Shown: positions 26,653 to 34,701 of the stretch, in pieces
Layout: every line of letters starts with the position of its first letter
Numbering within the stretch: the first letter of the stretch is position 1
Source: Pseudoroseomonas cervicalis
GTDB taxonomy: Bacteria > Pseudomonadota > Alphaproteobacteria > Acetobacterales > Acetobacteraceae
DNA length: 64,000 bases
Reading direction: 5' to 3'
NCBI RefSeq assembly: GCF_030818485.1
Contig: NZ_JAUTAJ010000004.1
Span: forward strand, 3,318,501-3,382,500
Notes under the pieces: generated by a model
What the model saw: only the letters and a program-made list of their open reading frames with translations
Databases searched by the model: none
What the model was told of the DNA's origin: nothing
Position numbers and translations under genes: made by a program

Positions 26653-27383
26653 GGCACGGCCGGGGGCGTGGCCGGGGCCGGGCTCGGCCGGTGCAGCGCG
26701 GCGCCGGCTATGCAGGCGGCGAGCGCGGTCGCGACGATCAGCCAGCCGCCAGGCAGCAGCCCGTGCAGCAGGGCGGCGGCCAGCGCCGCGGCGGCGATCG
26801 GCGCCAGATCGGCGCGCGAACGCCACAGCCCGACCAGCAGCGCGGCGGAGAAGGCCACCAGCATGAAATCCATGCCGAAGCGCGCCGGGTCGCCCAGCAG
26901 CCCGCCGGCCAGCCGCCCGGCCAGGGTGCCGCCCACCCAGGGCAGGAACATCGCCACGCCCGAGCCGAACAGGAAGCCGGCATCCTCCCGCCCCTCGGCG
27001 CGCTCGGCCATGGCCAGCGCCCAATTGCCGTCGCCCAGGAAGAACAGCGTGCCATAGGCGGTGCCGGGCGGCAGCCCCTCCAGCCAGGGCCGCAGCGAGG
27101 CGCCATAGAGCAGGTAGCGGGCGTTCATCAGCAGGATGGCGGCAAACAGCGGCAGCAGCCCGGCATTGTCGCGCCAGACCTGCAGCGCCGCCATCTGCGC
27201 CGAGCCGGAATAGACCAGCGCGCTGGTCAGGGTGGCGGCCAGGGCGGAAAGCTGCGCCTCGCTGGCCAGGATGCCGAACACCACGCCGTAGAGCAGCACC
27301 CCGGGCGCCAGCGCCTGGGCCCGGACGAAGCCGTGCCGGACGCCGGCGAGGGTGAAGGGAGGGCCAGGCCGGCGGGGCCGCAT
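26649..27383 (-). CDS. azlC: AzlC-family branched-chain amino acid exporter
   Basis: The 244-residue membrane protein has six or more helices. PGVLLYGVVFGILASEAQLS, SALVYSGSAQMAALQVW and LLMNARYLLYGASL are hallmark AzlC segments, and the length is normal for the family. It is transcribed with azlD and is divergent from a CGNR-type regulator. An inverted repeat in the 74-base gap is a plausible shared operator. Confidence 0.94.
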   Translation of the reverse strand: MRPRRPGPPFTLAGVRHGFVRAQALAPGVLLYGVVFGILASEAQLSALAATLTSALVYSGSAQMAALQVWRDNAGLLPLFAAILLMNARYLLYGASLRPWLEGLPPGTAYGTLFFLGDGNWALAMAERAEGREDAGFLFGSGVAMFLPWVGGTLAGRLAGGLLGDPARFGMDFMLVAFSAALLVGLWRSRADLAPIAAAALAAALLHGLLPGGWLIVATALAACIAGAALHRPSPAPATPPAVP

Positions 27384-27397
27384 GCTTTGCCTCTTTC

Positions 27398-27415
27398 TAA
27401 CCGTCTCTGCGGTTA
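27398..27415. promoter_or_regulatory. Inverted repeat between azlC and the CGNR regulator
   Basis: TAACCG-TCTCTG-CGGTTA is a perfect 6-base inverted repeat in an unusually AT-rich patch of the divergent gap. It overlaps a likely minus-10 (GGTTATTATG) for the plus-strand gene. It is a candidate operator for the adjacent regulator. Confidence 0.5.
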
Positions 27416-27457
27416 TTATGATCGGCAGCGAAACGCTTCTGTCAACCGGAGATCCGC

Positions 27458-28105
27458 ATGGCGCGCCTGCCCACCGACCCGCCGGCCGATCCGCGTTCCT
27501 TCGCCACCCATCCGCCCAAGCCGCTGGGCGGGGCGCTGTGCCTGGATTTCGTCAACACCCTGGCCTGGCGCGGCGATGCGGCGCGCAGCAGCGAAAGGCT
27601 GCACGCTTATGCCGAGCTGGTGCATTGGGCGGCCGCCTTGCGGCTGCTGGAGCCGGTGGATGCGGCGGCGCTGCTGGATGCGGCGGCGTCGCGCCCGGCC
27701 CAGGCCGAGGCGGCGCGGCTGCTGGCGCTGCGGCTGCGCGCCGAGCTGAGCGGCGCCTTCGACTCGGCGCGGCCGGAAGGCGCGCTGCCGGAGGCCGAGG
27801 CGCTGCTGCGGCAGATGGCGCGGATCGGGCGCCTGGTGCGGCCGGGGGCGGGGCTGGAGGCGGTGTGGCGCCCGGTGGGCGCGCCGCCCGATCTGCGGCT
27901 GCCGCTGCTGCCGGTGGCGGTCTCGGCGCTGGCGCTGGTGGTGTCGGAGCGGCAGGTGCAGATCCGGCGCTGCGCCGATGCGCAATGCGGCTGGGTGTTC
28001 CTGGATGAATCGCGCAACCGGACGCGGCTGTGGTGCTCGATGGAGGATTGCGGCAACCGCGCCAAGGCGCGGGCGCATTACGCGCGGCGCCGCGCGGCGG
28101 GGTGA
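27458..28105 (+). CDS. ABATE/CGNR zinc-finger putative transcriptional regulator
   Basis: The protein has 215 residues. The N-terminal half begins with GGALCLDFVNTLAWRGD, the start of the ABATE stress-response domain. The C-terminal 45 residues form the CGNR zinc finger: RRCADAQCGWVFLDESRNRTRLWCSMEDCGNRAKARAHYAR-type spacing, with four Cys and the CGNR tetrad. CGNR proteins are thought to bind DNA. Its divergent position to azlCD suggests control of amino-acid export. The stop codon lies at the edge of a duplicated palindromic repeat. Confidence 0.9.
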   Translation: MARLPTDPPADPRSFATHPPKPLGGALCLDFVNTLAWRGDAARSSERLHAYAELVHWAAALRLLEPVDAAALLDAAASRPAQAEAARLLALRLRAELSGAFDSARPEGALPEAEALLRQMARIGRLVRPGAGLEAVWRPVGAPPDLRLPLLPVAVSALALVVSERQVQIRRCADAQCGWVFLDESRNRTRLWCSMEDCGNRAKARAHYARRRAAG

Positions 28106-28301
28106 GGCGGCGGCGCGCGCCACCCCGCCCCACGATCCGGCTGTTGCCCCGCAGCGTCCCGCTCCTCCACCGGACGGCGGCAGCCCGAAAAAATCAAGCG
28201 GCGGGGTGAGGCGGCGGCGCGCGCCACCCCTCCCCACGATCCGGCTGTTGCCCCGCAGCGTCCCGCTTCCCCACCGGACGGCGGCAGCCCGAAAGAATCA
28301 A
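28094..28301. repeat. 104-base tandem duplication containing REP-like elements (copies 7 and 8)
   Basis: Two direct copies (28094-28197 and 28198-28301) differ at only a few positions, all near the CCTCCACC/TTCCCCACC and AAAAAATC/AAAGAATC parts. Each begins GCGGCGGGGTGAGGCGG and contains, on the minus strand, TTTCGGGCTGCCGCCGTCCGGTGG followed by GCGGGACGC. The region joins the CGNR gene and the convergent helicase gene, and both stop codons lie inside it. Confidence 0.85.
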
Positions 28302-30688
28302 GCGGCGCGGCGGGCGCGGCGCTGCTGGCGGAGGACGTCCTCGATCCAGCTGTCGAGGCGTTCGGTCTCGGCCTCGGCCTCGTCGCGGTCGAGATAGGCG
28401 GCGGGGAAGCGCAGGGCCAGCCAGCGCCAGGCGACCAGGCGCTTGTGCACCTTCTCGGCGCGCTGCAGCTCCTCGCCGGTGGCGCGCTCGGGGGCGGGCA
28501 GGCGGCCGGCCAGCGGCGGGGCGACGGGGCGGCCGCCGCCATGGTCCACCGCCCAGCGCGCCAGGCGGGTGATGCCGTTGTCGCGCTCATCCACCGGGCA
28601 CATGGCGTAGGTCCAGCGATCGGCCAGCGACAGGCCGGCCACACCGTCGATGGCCGAGGCGATGGCCAGCTGCTGCGTCAGATCGGCCAGGCGGTAGTTC
28701 GGGTCATCCTTGCGCAGCACGGCGCGCTTGATGCGGGCCAGCACGCCGAACAGGCTGTCGGTGCCGATCTCGGCGGCGACGGCGGCGATGATGTCGGCAT
28801 CCGGCTGCACCTGCGGGCGCAGCTCCTCCGGCGGGGCGGGCGGCGCCTCCAGCATGGCCTGGACGAAGGACGGGTCGCCGCCGCCGGCCAGCACGGAAAC
28901 GACGCCGCCCTCGTGATGGCCATAGCGGCCGGCGCGGCCGCCGATCTGCTTGACCTCCTGGCTGGTCAGCTCGCGCCGTTCCTCGCCATCGAATTTCCGC
29001 AGGGTGGAGAAGACGACACGGCGGATCGGCAGGTTCAGCCCCATGCCGATGGCGTCGGTGGCGACGATGATGTCGGCCTCGCCATTGCGGAAGCGCGCGG
29101 CCTCGGCGCGGCGCACCTCGGGGGAGAGGGCGCCATAGACGACGGCGACCTTGCGGCCGCGTGCCACCAGCGCCTCGCGCAGATCCATCACGTCGCGGCG
29201 GGAGAAGGCGACGAGCGCGTCGCCCTGCTTCAGCTCGCCCATCGGCACCGGCTTGGTGGAGGCGTGCAGCGGACCCTTGCGCTGCAGCGTGATCTCCTCG
29301 ACCTCATCGCCGCAGAGCTGGGCGATGCGCTTGACCATGGGCACGCATTCCGGCGCGCCCAGCACGAAGACCTCGCGCGCCGGCACGCCCATCAGCGCGG
29401 CGGTCCAGGCGGCGCCGCGGTCGCGGTCATGCAGCAGCTGCGCCTCGTCGATGATGGCGACATCGACGGGGCTGTGGAACGGGCACATCTCCACGGTCGC
29501 GGCCAGATGCTTGCTGCCGGGGGCGAGGATGCGCTCCTCGCCGGTCGACAGCGCGGCCTCGACGCCGCGGCTGGCCAGCGCCTCGCGGAATTCATGCGCC
29601 AGCAGGCGCAGGGGCGCGAGGGCCAGGCCGCTCTCGGCCTGCGCCAGGCGGTCCAGCGCGGTGTGGCTCTTGCCGCTGTTGGTCGGGCCGGTGACGATGA
29701 TGAAGCGCCGCACCAGGGCGCGGGCGGTGGCGAAATGCGCGGCGTAGCGGTCCAGCGCCGCGGCGCGCGCCACGGCGGCGTTGGCGGCCTTGCCGCCGCG
29801 CCCGGCCAGGGCCTCGGCGCGGTCCAGGCGCTGCGGGCGCTCGGGGCGGTGGGCGGGCGCATGGCCATCCCGCTCGCGCTCGGCGCGGGGGGAGGGGCTG
29901 CGCTCTGCGGCGCGCCATTCGGGCAGGAAGCGGCGAAGGGCGGTGATCTCGGCCGGGTCGAACTGCCAGATCTCGCGCCCGCCGCGGCCGGGGATGCGGC
30001 GCGCCACGGGCAGCAGCCCGGCGCCGGCCCAGCGCAGCGCCTCGCGCTCCGAGCAGCGCAGCAGGCCGGGCACGCCCTCGAGCCCGACCAGGCTCTTCTC
30101 CCAGGCGCGCAGCCGGGTGACTTCCTCGCGCCGCTTTTCGCGCGCGGCCTTCTCGGCGGCGCGCAGATCCTGGCGGCGGCGCTCCTCGACATGGGCGGCG
30201 GCGCGGGCGAAGCGGGCGGTCTCGGCCTCGTCCATGCCATGGGCGCGGGCGACGGCCAGCGCCAGGGCGGCGTGGCGCTCGGCGGAGAGCGGGGTGCCGG
30301 AGACGTCGATGATCTCCGCCTCGATCGCTTCCAGCGCGGCGCCGGGGCGCGGCGCGGCGTGGCGCAGGCGGGCGGTGATGGCGGCGTCCAGGGCGCGGCG
30401 CAGCGCGGCCTCGCCGGCCTCGGGGTCGGTCAGGCTGGCGGCGGCGGCCTCGGCCTCGGCGCGGCGGACCCAGAGCTCGCCGGCGCGGCTGGCCATGGCC
30501 ATGGCGGCGGAGGCCCAGGCCTTGCGGCGGACCTGGCAGAGGGCGTCGGCCACGGCGTCGCGGTCGGCGGGCAGGCGGCGGGCGACCAGGCGGGTCAGCT
30601 GCGGCATCTCGCGCGGTTCGACCCGCAGGCCCGAGGCCAGGATGGCCGCTTCCGCCGGATGGGCGGGGGGCAGGGAGTCGTCACGCAT
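28298..30688 (-). CDS. SUV3/MgpS-like RNA helicase with an N-terminal MerR-like HTH
   Basis: The 796-residue protein starts at ATG 30688; the longer frame adds 24 unlikely residues. The N-terminal 200 residues are Ala/Arg/Glu-rich helices. A winged-helix-like segment at about 203-245 (LLRCSEREALRWAGAGLLPVARR, then FDPAEI) resembles MerR/excisionase domains. The superfamily 2 motor then has Walker A GPTNSGKS near 335, DEAQ near 414, and motif VI-like TSQEVKQIGGRAGRYG. This order matches SUV3, the mitochondrial RNA degradosome helicase, whose bacterial relatives are common in alphaproteobacteria. It probably unwinds RNA; the partner is unknown. The last residues are encoded inside the duplicated repeat at 28.3 kb. 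Confidence 0.88.
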   Translation of the reverse strand: MRDDSLPPAHPAEAAILASGLRVEPREMPQLTRLVARRLPADRDAVADALCQVRRKAWASAAMAMASRAGELWVRRAEAEAAAASLTDPEAGEAALRRALDAAITARLRHAAPRPGAALEAIEAEIIDVSGTPLSAERHAALALAVARAHGMDEAETARFARAAAHVEERRRQDLRAAEKAAREKRREEVTRLRAWEKSLVGLEGVPGLLRCSEREALRWAGAGLLPVARRIPGRGGREIWQFDPAEITALRRFLPEWRAAERSPSPRAERERDGHAPAHRPERPQRLDRAEALAGRGGKAANAAVARAAALDRYAAHFATARALVRRFIIVTGPTNSGKSHTALDRLAQAESGLALAPLRLLAHEFREALASRGVEAALSTGEERILAPGSKHLAATVEMCPFHSPVDVAIIDEAQLLHDRDRGAAWTAALMGVPAREVFVLGAPECVPMVKRIAQLCGDEVEEITLQRKGPLHASTKPVPMGELKQGDALVAFSRRDVMDLREALVARGRKVAVVYGALSPEVRRAEAARFRNGEADIIVATDAIGMGLNLPIRRVVFSTLRKFDGEERRELTSQEVKQIGGRAGRYGHHEGGVVSVLAGGGDPSFVQAMLEAPPAPPEELRPQVQPDADIIAAVAAEIGTDSLFGVLARIKRAVLRKDDPNYRLADLTQQLAIASAIDGVAGLSLADRWTYAMCPVDERDNGITRLARWAVDHGGGRPVAPPLAGRLPAPERATGEELQRAEKVHKRLVAWRWLALRFPAAYLDRDEAEAETERLDSWIEDVLRQQRRARRAA

Positions 30689-30808
30689 TCGTCCGCGTCT
30701 TCCTTCCAGGACAGGCTTGGGAGAGGCTGCCCATAGCGGAAAACGCCCCCCCGGCGCCAATGTTGCGGTGCCGGGGCAGGCATGTGCCGTGCCAGAGAGA
30801 GGCTTAAG

Positions 30809-30832
30809 GGTTCTTTTTTGAAAAAAAGAACC
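30809..30832. terminator. A/T-rich hairpin, bidirectional terminator
   Basis: GGTTCTTTTTT and AAAAAAGAACC form a stem of 10-11 bases with a very short loop. It has a T-run on both strands. Confidence 0.65.
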
Positions 30833-30843
30833 AAAAAACTTCT

Positions 30844-30889
30844 GTCAGCTGGCGTCCCGCCTATGGCCCGAGGCGGGACGCCAACTGAC
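30844..30889. repeat. Compact palindromic element (copy 9), also a strong terminator
   Basis: GTCAGCTGGCGTCCCGCC pairs with GGCGGGACGCCAACTGAC (one mismatch in 18) around a 10-base loop, followed by AAAGTCTTTTT. The ends match the dispersed palindromic family. Confidence 0.8.
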
Positions 30890-30901
30890 AAAGTCTTTTT
30901 G

Positions 30902-30925
30902 CTTCTTTTTCTTCAGAAAAAGAAG
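30902..30925 (-). terminator. Hairpin terminator downstream of the SDR gene
   Basis: CTTCTTTTTC and GAAAAAGAAG form a perfect 10-base stem with a TTCA loop. It lies 9 bases beyond the stop of the minus-strand SDR and is the first of three stacked hairpins met by transcription from that gene. Confidence 0.7.
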
Positions 30926-30934
30926 GCTTTCTTC

Positions 30935-31687
30935 CTACACATGCTGCCCGCCATTGATGTGCACCTCGGCGCCATTGATGTAGGAGCTGGCCTCGGTGCA
31001 CAGATAGAAGATCGTCTCGGCCACCTCACGCGGCTCGCCCAGGCGGCCGAGCGGCACATTGGCTTCCACCAGCTCGTCGGTGCCGGGGGAGAGGATGGCG
31101 GTGCGGATCTCGCCCGGGGCGATGGCGTTGGCGCGGATGCCGAGCGGGCCGAATTCATGGGCGAATTCCCGCGTCAGCGCCGCCAGCCCGGCCTTGGACG
31201 CCGCATAGGCCACGCCGGCGAAGGGATGCACGCGCGAACCGGCGATCGAGGTGACATTGACGATGGCGCCCTTCGCCGCCTCCAGCTCCGGCAGCAGGGC
31301 GCGGGCCAGCAGGGCGGTGGAGACCAGGTTGACGTTCAGCACCCGCGTCCAGGTCTCGGCATCGCTGACCCGGATGCCGAGGCGCGAGCCCTTCGGCCCC
31401 TTCGGCGAGATGCCGGCATTGTTGACCAGCGCATGCAGCTTGGCGCCGGGCAGGCGGCGGCGCACCTCGGCGGCGAGCGGCTCGATGCCGTCCAGCTCGG
31501 CCAGGTCGGCCTGGATGTGGTCCTCCTTGCCGCCGGGCCAGGGGCAGGCATCCGAGAAAGGCTGGCGGGAGACGGTGAGGATACGCCAGCCCCGCTCGCC
31601 GAACAGCTTCACCGTGGCGTGGCCGATGCCGCGGCTGGCGCCGGTCAGCAGGAGGACGCGGGTCTCGGGCATCGGGGGGTGATCCAT
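30935..31687 (-). CDS. SDR-family oxidoreductase
   Basis: The 250-residue classical short-chain dehydrogenase has the cofactor motif TGASRGIGHA near the N-terminus, NNAG, a catalytic Ser in VNVTSIAGS and YAASK for Tyr and Lys. It ends in the common INGAEVHINGGQ. The start is either the ATG at 31687 or one five codons later; neither has a strong ribosome-binding site. It lies 56 bases downstream of the MarR regulator on the same strand and may be cotranscribed with it. The substrate is unknown. Confidence 0.9.
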   Translation of the reverse strand: MDHPPMPETRVLLLTGASRGIGHATVKLFGERGWRILTVSRQPFSDACPWPGGKEDHIQADLAELDGIEPLAAEVRRRLPGAKLHALVNNAGISPKGPKGSRLGIRVSDAETWTRVLNVNLVSTALLARALLPELEAAKGAIVNVTSIAGSRVHPFAGVAYAASKAGLAALTREFAHEFGPLGIRANAIAPGEIRTAILSPGTDELVEANVPLGRLGEPREVAETIFYLCTEASSYINGAEVHINGGQHV

Positions 31688-31743
31688 CTCGGCAGCGGGG
31701 CGGGGATGATGGGCGTGGCCCCGCAGCGCCGCAAGGGGCGGGG

Positions 31744-32241
31744 TCAGGGCTGGAACAGCCGCTCCAGCAGGGCGCGCAGCTGCGCCTGCTCGGGCTCGGA
31801 GAGGGGGGCGAGCAGCCGCGCCTCGGTCGCCACATGCGAGGCGACGACGCGGTCGGCCAGCGCCAGCCCCTCCTGCGTCAGGGCGATGCGGAAGGAGCGG
31901 CGATCCTCCGGGTCGGAGTGGCGGCGGATCAGCCCGCGCTGCTCCAGCCGGTCCAGCCGGTTGGTCATGGCGGAGGTGGAGAGCAGCATCTCCCGCGCCA
32001 GCTCGGTGGGGGAGAGGGAGCGGCCGGCGCCCTGGCGGCGCAGCGTCATCAGCACGTCGAAGGCGGGGGAATCCAGGCCATAAGGGGCGAGGTTGGCGGC
32101 TACGCCGCGGCGCAGCTGCTCGGCCGCGCGCCAGATCGCCCCGCACACCGCCATGGGGGCGGGGTCGAGATCCGGGCGCTCCCGCCGCCATTGCGCCAGC
32201 AGCGTGTCGAGCGGCAGGGGCGGGGGCTCAGCCATGGCCAT
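31744..32241 (-). CDS. MarR-family transcriptional regulator
   Basis: The 165-residue protein has the MarR winged helix: FDVLMTLRRQG, then LSPTELAREMLLSTSAMTNRLDRLEQRGLIRRHSDPEDRRSFRIALT-type sequence with the DxRS/R wing motif at DPEDRRS. The family represses genes for efflux or catabolism and is released by small aromatic ligands. It is divergent from an EamA transporter, a common arrangement in which MarR controls the exporter and itself. GAGGGG precedes the ATG. Confidence 0.93.
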   Translation of the reverse strand: MAMAEPPPLPLDTLLAQWRRERPDLDPAPMAVCGAIWRAAEQLRRGVAANLAPYGLDSPAFDVLMTLRRQGAGRSLSPTELAREMLLSTSAMTNRLDRLEQRGLIRRHSDPEDRRSFRIALTQEGLALADRVVASHVATEARLLAPLSEPEQAQLRALLERLFQP

Positions 32242-32269
32242 ACCACCCCTCGGCGAAGGTCAGGTATTC

Positions 32270-32307
32270 CCATGCAGGATAATTCGACGTAGGACTATGC
32301 CGCATGG
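32270..32307. promoter_or_regulatory. Divergent promoter region with inverted repeat, MarR/EamA
   Basis: CCATGC at 32270 and GCATGG at 32302 frame an AT-rich stretch (AGGATAATTCGACGTAGGAC). TATTCC and GGAA extend the symmetry partly. This is a candidate operator and promoter core for the divergent pair. Confidence 0.4.
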
Positions 32308-32397
32308 AACCATCCTAGGCGACGCCCCGGCGGCGGCGCCAGGGTGAACCGCTTCAGACCAGAGCCCGCGCCTGGCGCCGGCACGGAAGGAACAACC

Positions 32398-33276
32398 ATG
32401 TCCCGGCCCGGGAACCCCGCGCCCGCCCGCCCCGGCGCGCGCGCCGCCATCCTGCTGGCGCTGCTGGCGCCCTGCTTCTGGGGCTCGACCTATATCGTCT
32501 TCACCCAGACCCTGCCGGTGGAGCACCCGCTGCTGGTGGCGGCGCTGCGCGCCCTGCCGGCCGGCCTGCTGCTGATGCTGCTGGGCGCCGGCCTGCCGCC
32601 GCGCGAGAAGCTGGGCCGGCTGCTGCTGCTGGGGCTGGCCAATATCGGCCTGTTCTTCGCGCTGCTGTTCTTCAGCGCGGCGCGGCTGCCGGGGGGCGTG
32701 GCGGCGACGCTCAGCTCCAGCCAGCCGCTGGTGGTGGCCTTCCTGGCCTGGCCGCTGCTGGGCCGGGCGCCGCGCGCGGGCCAGGTGCTGGCGGCGCTGG
32801 CCGGGCTGAGCGGTGTTGCCATGCTGGTGCTGGATTCGCGGGCGCAGCTGGACCTGGCCGGGGCGGTGGCGGCGCTGCTGGCGACCTGCTGCATGGCCAT
32901 GGGCACGGTGCTGATCGAGCGCTGGGGCAGGCTCGGCACGCCGCTGCAGCTGGCCGCCTGGCAGCTGGCGCTGGGTGGCGCGGTGCTGCTGCCCTTCGCC
33001 CTGCTGGTGGAGGGCGTGCCGCCCGCGCCCGATGCGCGCAACCTGTTGGGCTTCGCCTATCTGGTGCTGCCCGGCACGGCGCTGGCCTATTGGCTCTGGG
33101 TGCGCGGCATCGCCGCCGCCGGGGCGCGGCTGTCCTTCTTCGGCCTGCTCAGCCCGGTGGTGGCGACGCTGCTGGGTGCCACGCTACTCGGCGAATGGCT
33201 GGCGCCGGTACAGATGCTGGGCATCGTGCTGGTGCTGGGCTCCACCTTCGCCGGCATGCTGCTCTCCCGCCGCTGA
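32398..33276 (+). CDS. EamA/DMT-family transporter
   Basis: The 292-residue membrane protein has ten predicted helices in two EamA repeats. LLALLAPCFWGSTYIVFTQTLP at the start (the WG-S/T motif) and VAATLSSSQPLVVAFLAWPLLG and ARLSFFGLLSPVVATLLGATLLGEWL at the repeat ends are typical. The ATG at 32398 has GGAAGGA 8 bases upstream and is preferred over an in-frame GTG at 32344. It is divergent from a MarR regulator and is probably a small-molecule exporter induced by that regulator's ligand. Confidence 0.92.
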   Translation: MSRPGNPAPARPGARAAILLALLAPCFWGSTYIVFTQTLPVEHPLLVAALRALPAGLLLMLLGAGLPPREKLGRLLLLGLANIGLFFALLFFSAARLPGGVAATLSSSQPLVVAFLAWPLLGRAPRAGQVLAALAGLSGVAMLVLDSRAQLDLAGAVAALLATCCMAMGTVLIERWGRLGTPLQLAAWQLALGGAVLLPFALLVEGVPPAPDARNLLGFAYLVLPGTALAYWLWVRGIAAAGARLSFFGLLSPVVATLLGATLLGEWLAPVQMLGIVLVLGSTFAGMLLSRR

Positions 33277-33288
33277 GGCGCTCTTCCG

Positions 33289-34509
33289 TCAGTCGATGAC
33301 CGCCTGGTAGGTCAGCACCCGCAGCTCCCGCCGGATCGGATAGGTGGAGGAGGGGGTGAGCTGGGTGAACAGGATCACCGCCATCTCCTCCGCCGGGTCG
33401 ATCCAGAAGGCGGTGGAGGCGGCGCCGCCCCAGGCATATTCCCCCGGCGTGCCAAGGATCTGCGCCCGCGCCGGGTCGAGGGTCACGGAGAAGCCCAGGC
33501 CGAAGCCGATGCCCTCGGCGGTGGATTCCGACCAGCGCGCCTGGCCCATCGCCGCCATGTCGCCGCGCAGATGGTTCGAGGTCATCAGCTCCACCGTCTT
33601 GCGGCCGAGCAGCCGGGTGCCGTCCAGCACCCCCTTGTTCAGCATCAGCTGGCAGAAGCGCCAGTAGTCGCCGAGGGTCGAGACCAGCCCGCCGCCGCCG
33701 GAGGCGATCGCGGGCGGGCGGGCGAAGCGGCCGGTGGCGGGGTCGTCCACCAGTGTCAGCCCGCCCTCGGCCGAGGGGATGTAGTTGGCGGCGAAGCGCG
33801 GCAGTTTTTCCGCCGGCACGTGGAAATCCGTGTCCACCATGCCGAGCGGCGCCAGGATGCGCTGGCGCATGAAATCGCCGAATTCCTGGCCGGAGACCAC
33901 GGCCACCAGATGCCCCAGCACATCGGTGGAGATGCTGTAGTTCCAGGCCGCCCCGGGCTGGGCGATCAGCGGCAGCCGGGCGGCGCGGCCCACCACCTCC
34001 GCCAGGCTGGCCTCGGCGGTCTGGAAATCGACGCCCTGCTCGCGATAGGCGGCATCCACCAGATTGGCCTGCATGAAGCCATAGGTGAGGCCCGAAGTGT
34101 GGGTCATCAGCTCGCGGATGGTGATGTCGCGCTGCGCCGGCACCGTGTCGATCCGCCCGCGCGCGCCGCCCGCCATCACCCGCATGTCGCGGAACTCCGG
34201 CAGGAAGCGGGTGATCGGGTCGTCCAGCTGGAAGCGCCCCTCCTCATACAGCATCAGCGCCGCCAGGCTGGTGAGCGGCTTGGTCATCGAATAGATGCGC
34301 ACCATCGTGTCGGGCGCCATGGCCGTGCCGCGCTCGCGATCCGCCTGGCCAGCGCAATGCAGCAGGCCGATGCGGCCGCGCCGCGCCACCAGCACGCTCA
34401 CCCCCGGCAATTTCCCCGAATCGGCCCAGCGATCCGCCCAGTCGGCGACGCGGCGCAGACGCTGCGGGCAGAGGCCCAGCGCGGCGGGATCGGTGGTTTC
34501 GAGATTCAT
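33289..34509 (-). CDS. Serine hydrolase, class C beta-lactamase / esterase family
   Basis: The 406-residue protein has the SxxK nucleophile motif SMTK (S74, K77), then MTHTSGLTYGF, a Tyr-containing WNYSISTDVLGHLVAVVSG loop (YxN position) and the late GEYAWGGAASTAFWIDP, which replaces the KTG box. This is the esterase EstB/CubicO-like pattern rather than a true beta-lactamase. No signal peptide is apparent. It is divergent from the acyl-CoA catabolic operon and shares with it a gap that contains a perfect inverted repeat, so it may hydrolyse an ester or lactone that feeds that pathway. Confidence 0.9.
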   Translation of the reverse strand: MNLETTDPAALGLCPQRLRRVADWADRWADSGKLPGVSVLVARRGRIGLLHCAGQADRERGTAMAPDTMVRIYSMTKPLTSLAALMLYEEGRFQLDDPITRFLPEFRDMRVMAGGARGRIDTVPAQRDITIRELMTHTSGLTYGFMQANLVDAAYREQGVDFQTAEASLAEVVGRAARLPLIAQPGAAWNYSISTDVLGHLVAVVSGQEFGDFMRQRILAPLGMVDTDFHVPAEKLPRFAANYIPSAEGGLTLVDDPATGRFARPPAIASGGGGLVSTLGDYWRFCQLMLNKGVLDGTRLLGRKTVELMTSNHLRGDMAAMGQARWSESTAEGIGFGLGFSVTLDPARAQILGTPGEYAWGGAASTAFWIDPAEEMAVILFTQLTPSSTYPIRRELRVLTYQAVID

Positions 34510-34581
34510 GGCGGCTCTCCTCGGCGGCGCGGCGGGATGCTGACGCCGGCGGCGCCGCGCGTCGAGGGGAAGCGGGTCTCC

Positions 34582-34603
34582 GCAGAATGAAATGCCATTC
34601 TGC
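34582..34603. promoter_or_regulatory. Perfect inverted repeat between the serine hydrolase and the catabolic operon
   Basis: GCAGAATG-AAATGC-CATTCTGC has 8-base perfect arms and a 6-base spacer, and is followed by ATATTGAATGG. The GAATG/CATTC half-sites also occur at 49570-49594 in the promoter region of the second Bug receptor, so both may bind the IclR regulator at 49588-50397. Confidence 0.55.
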
Positions 34604-34701
34604 ATATTGAATGGCCGTCCGGCTGGGTCTAGCCTCCCCGCCAAGGCCGCCAACAAGGCCGATCGGGACGGAACTGGGCGGTGCGCCGCCCCCGGGAAGG
34701 A

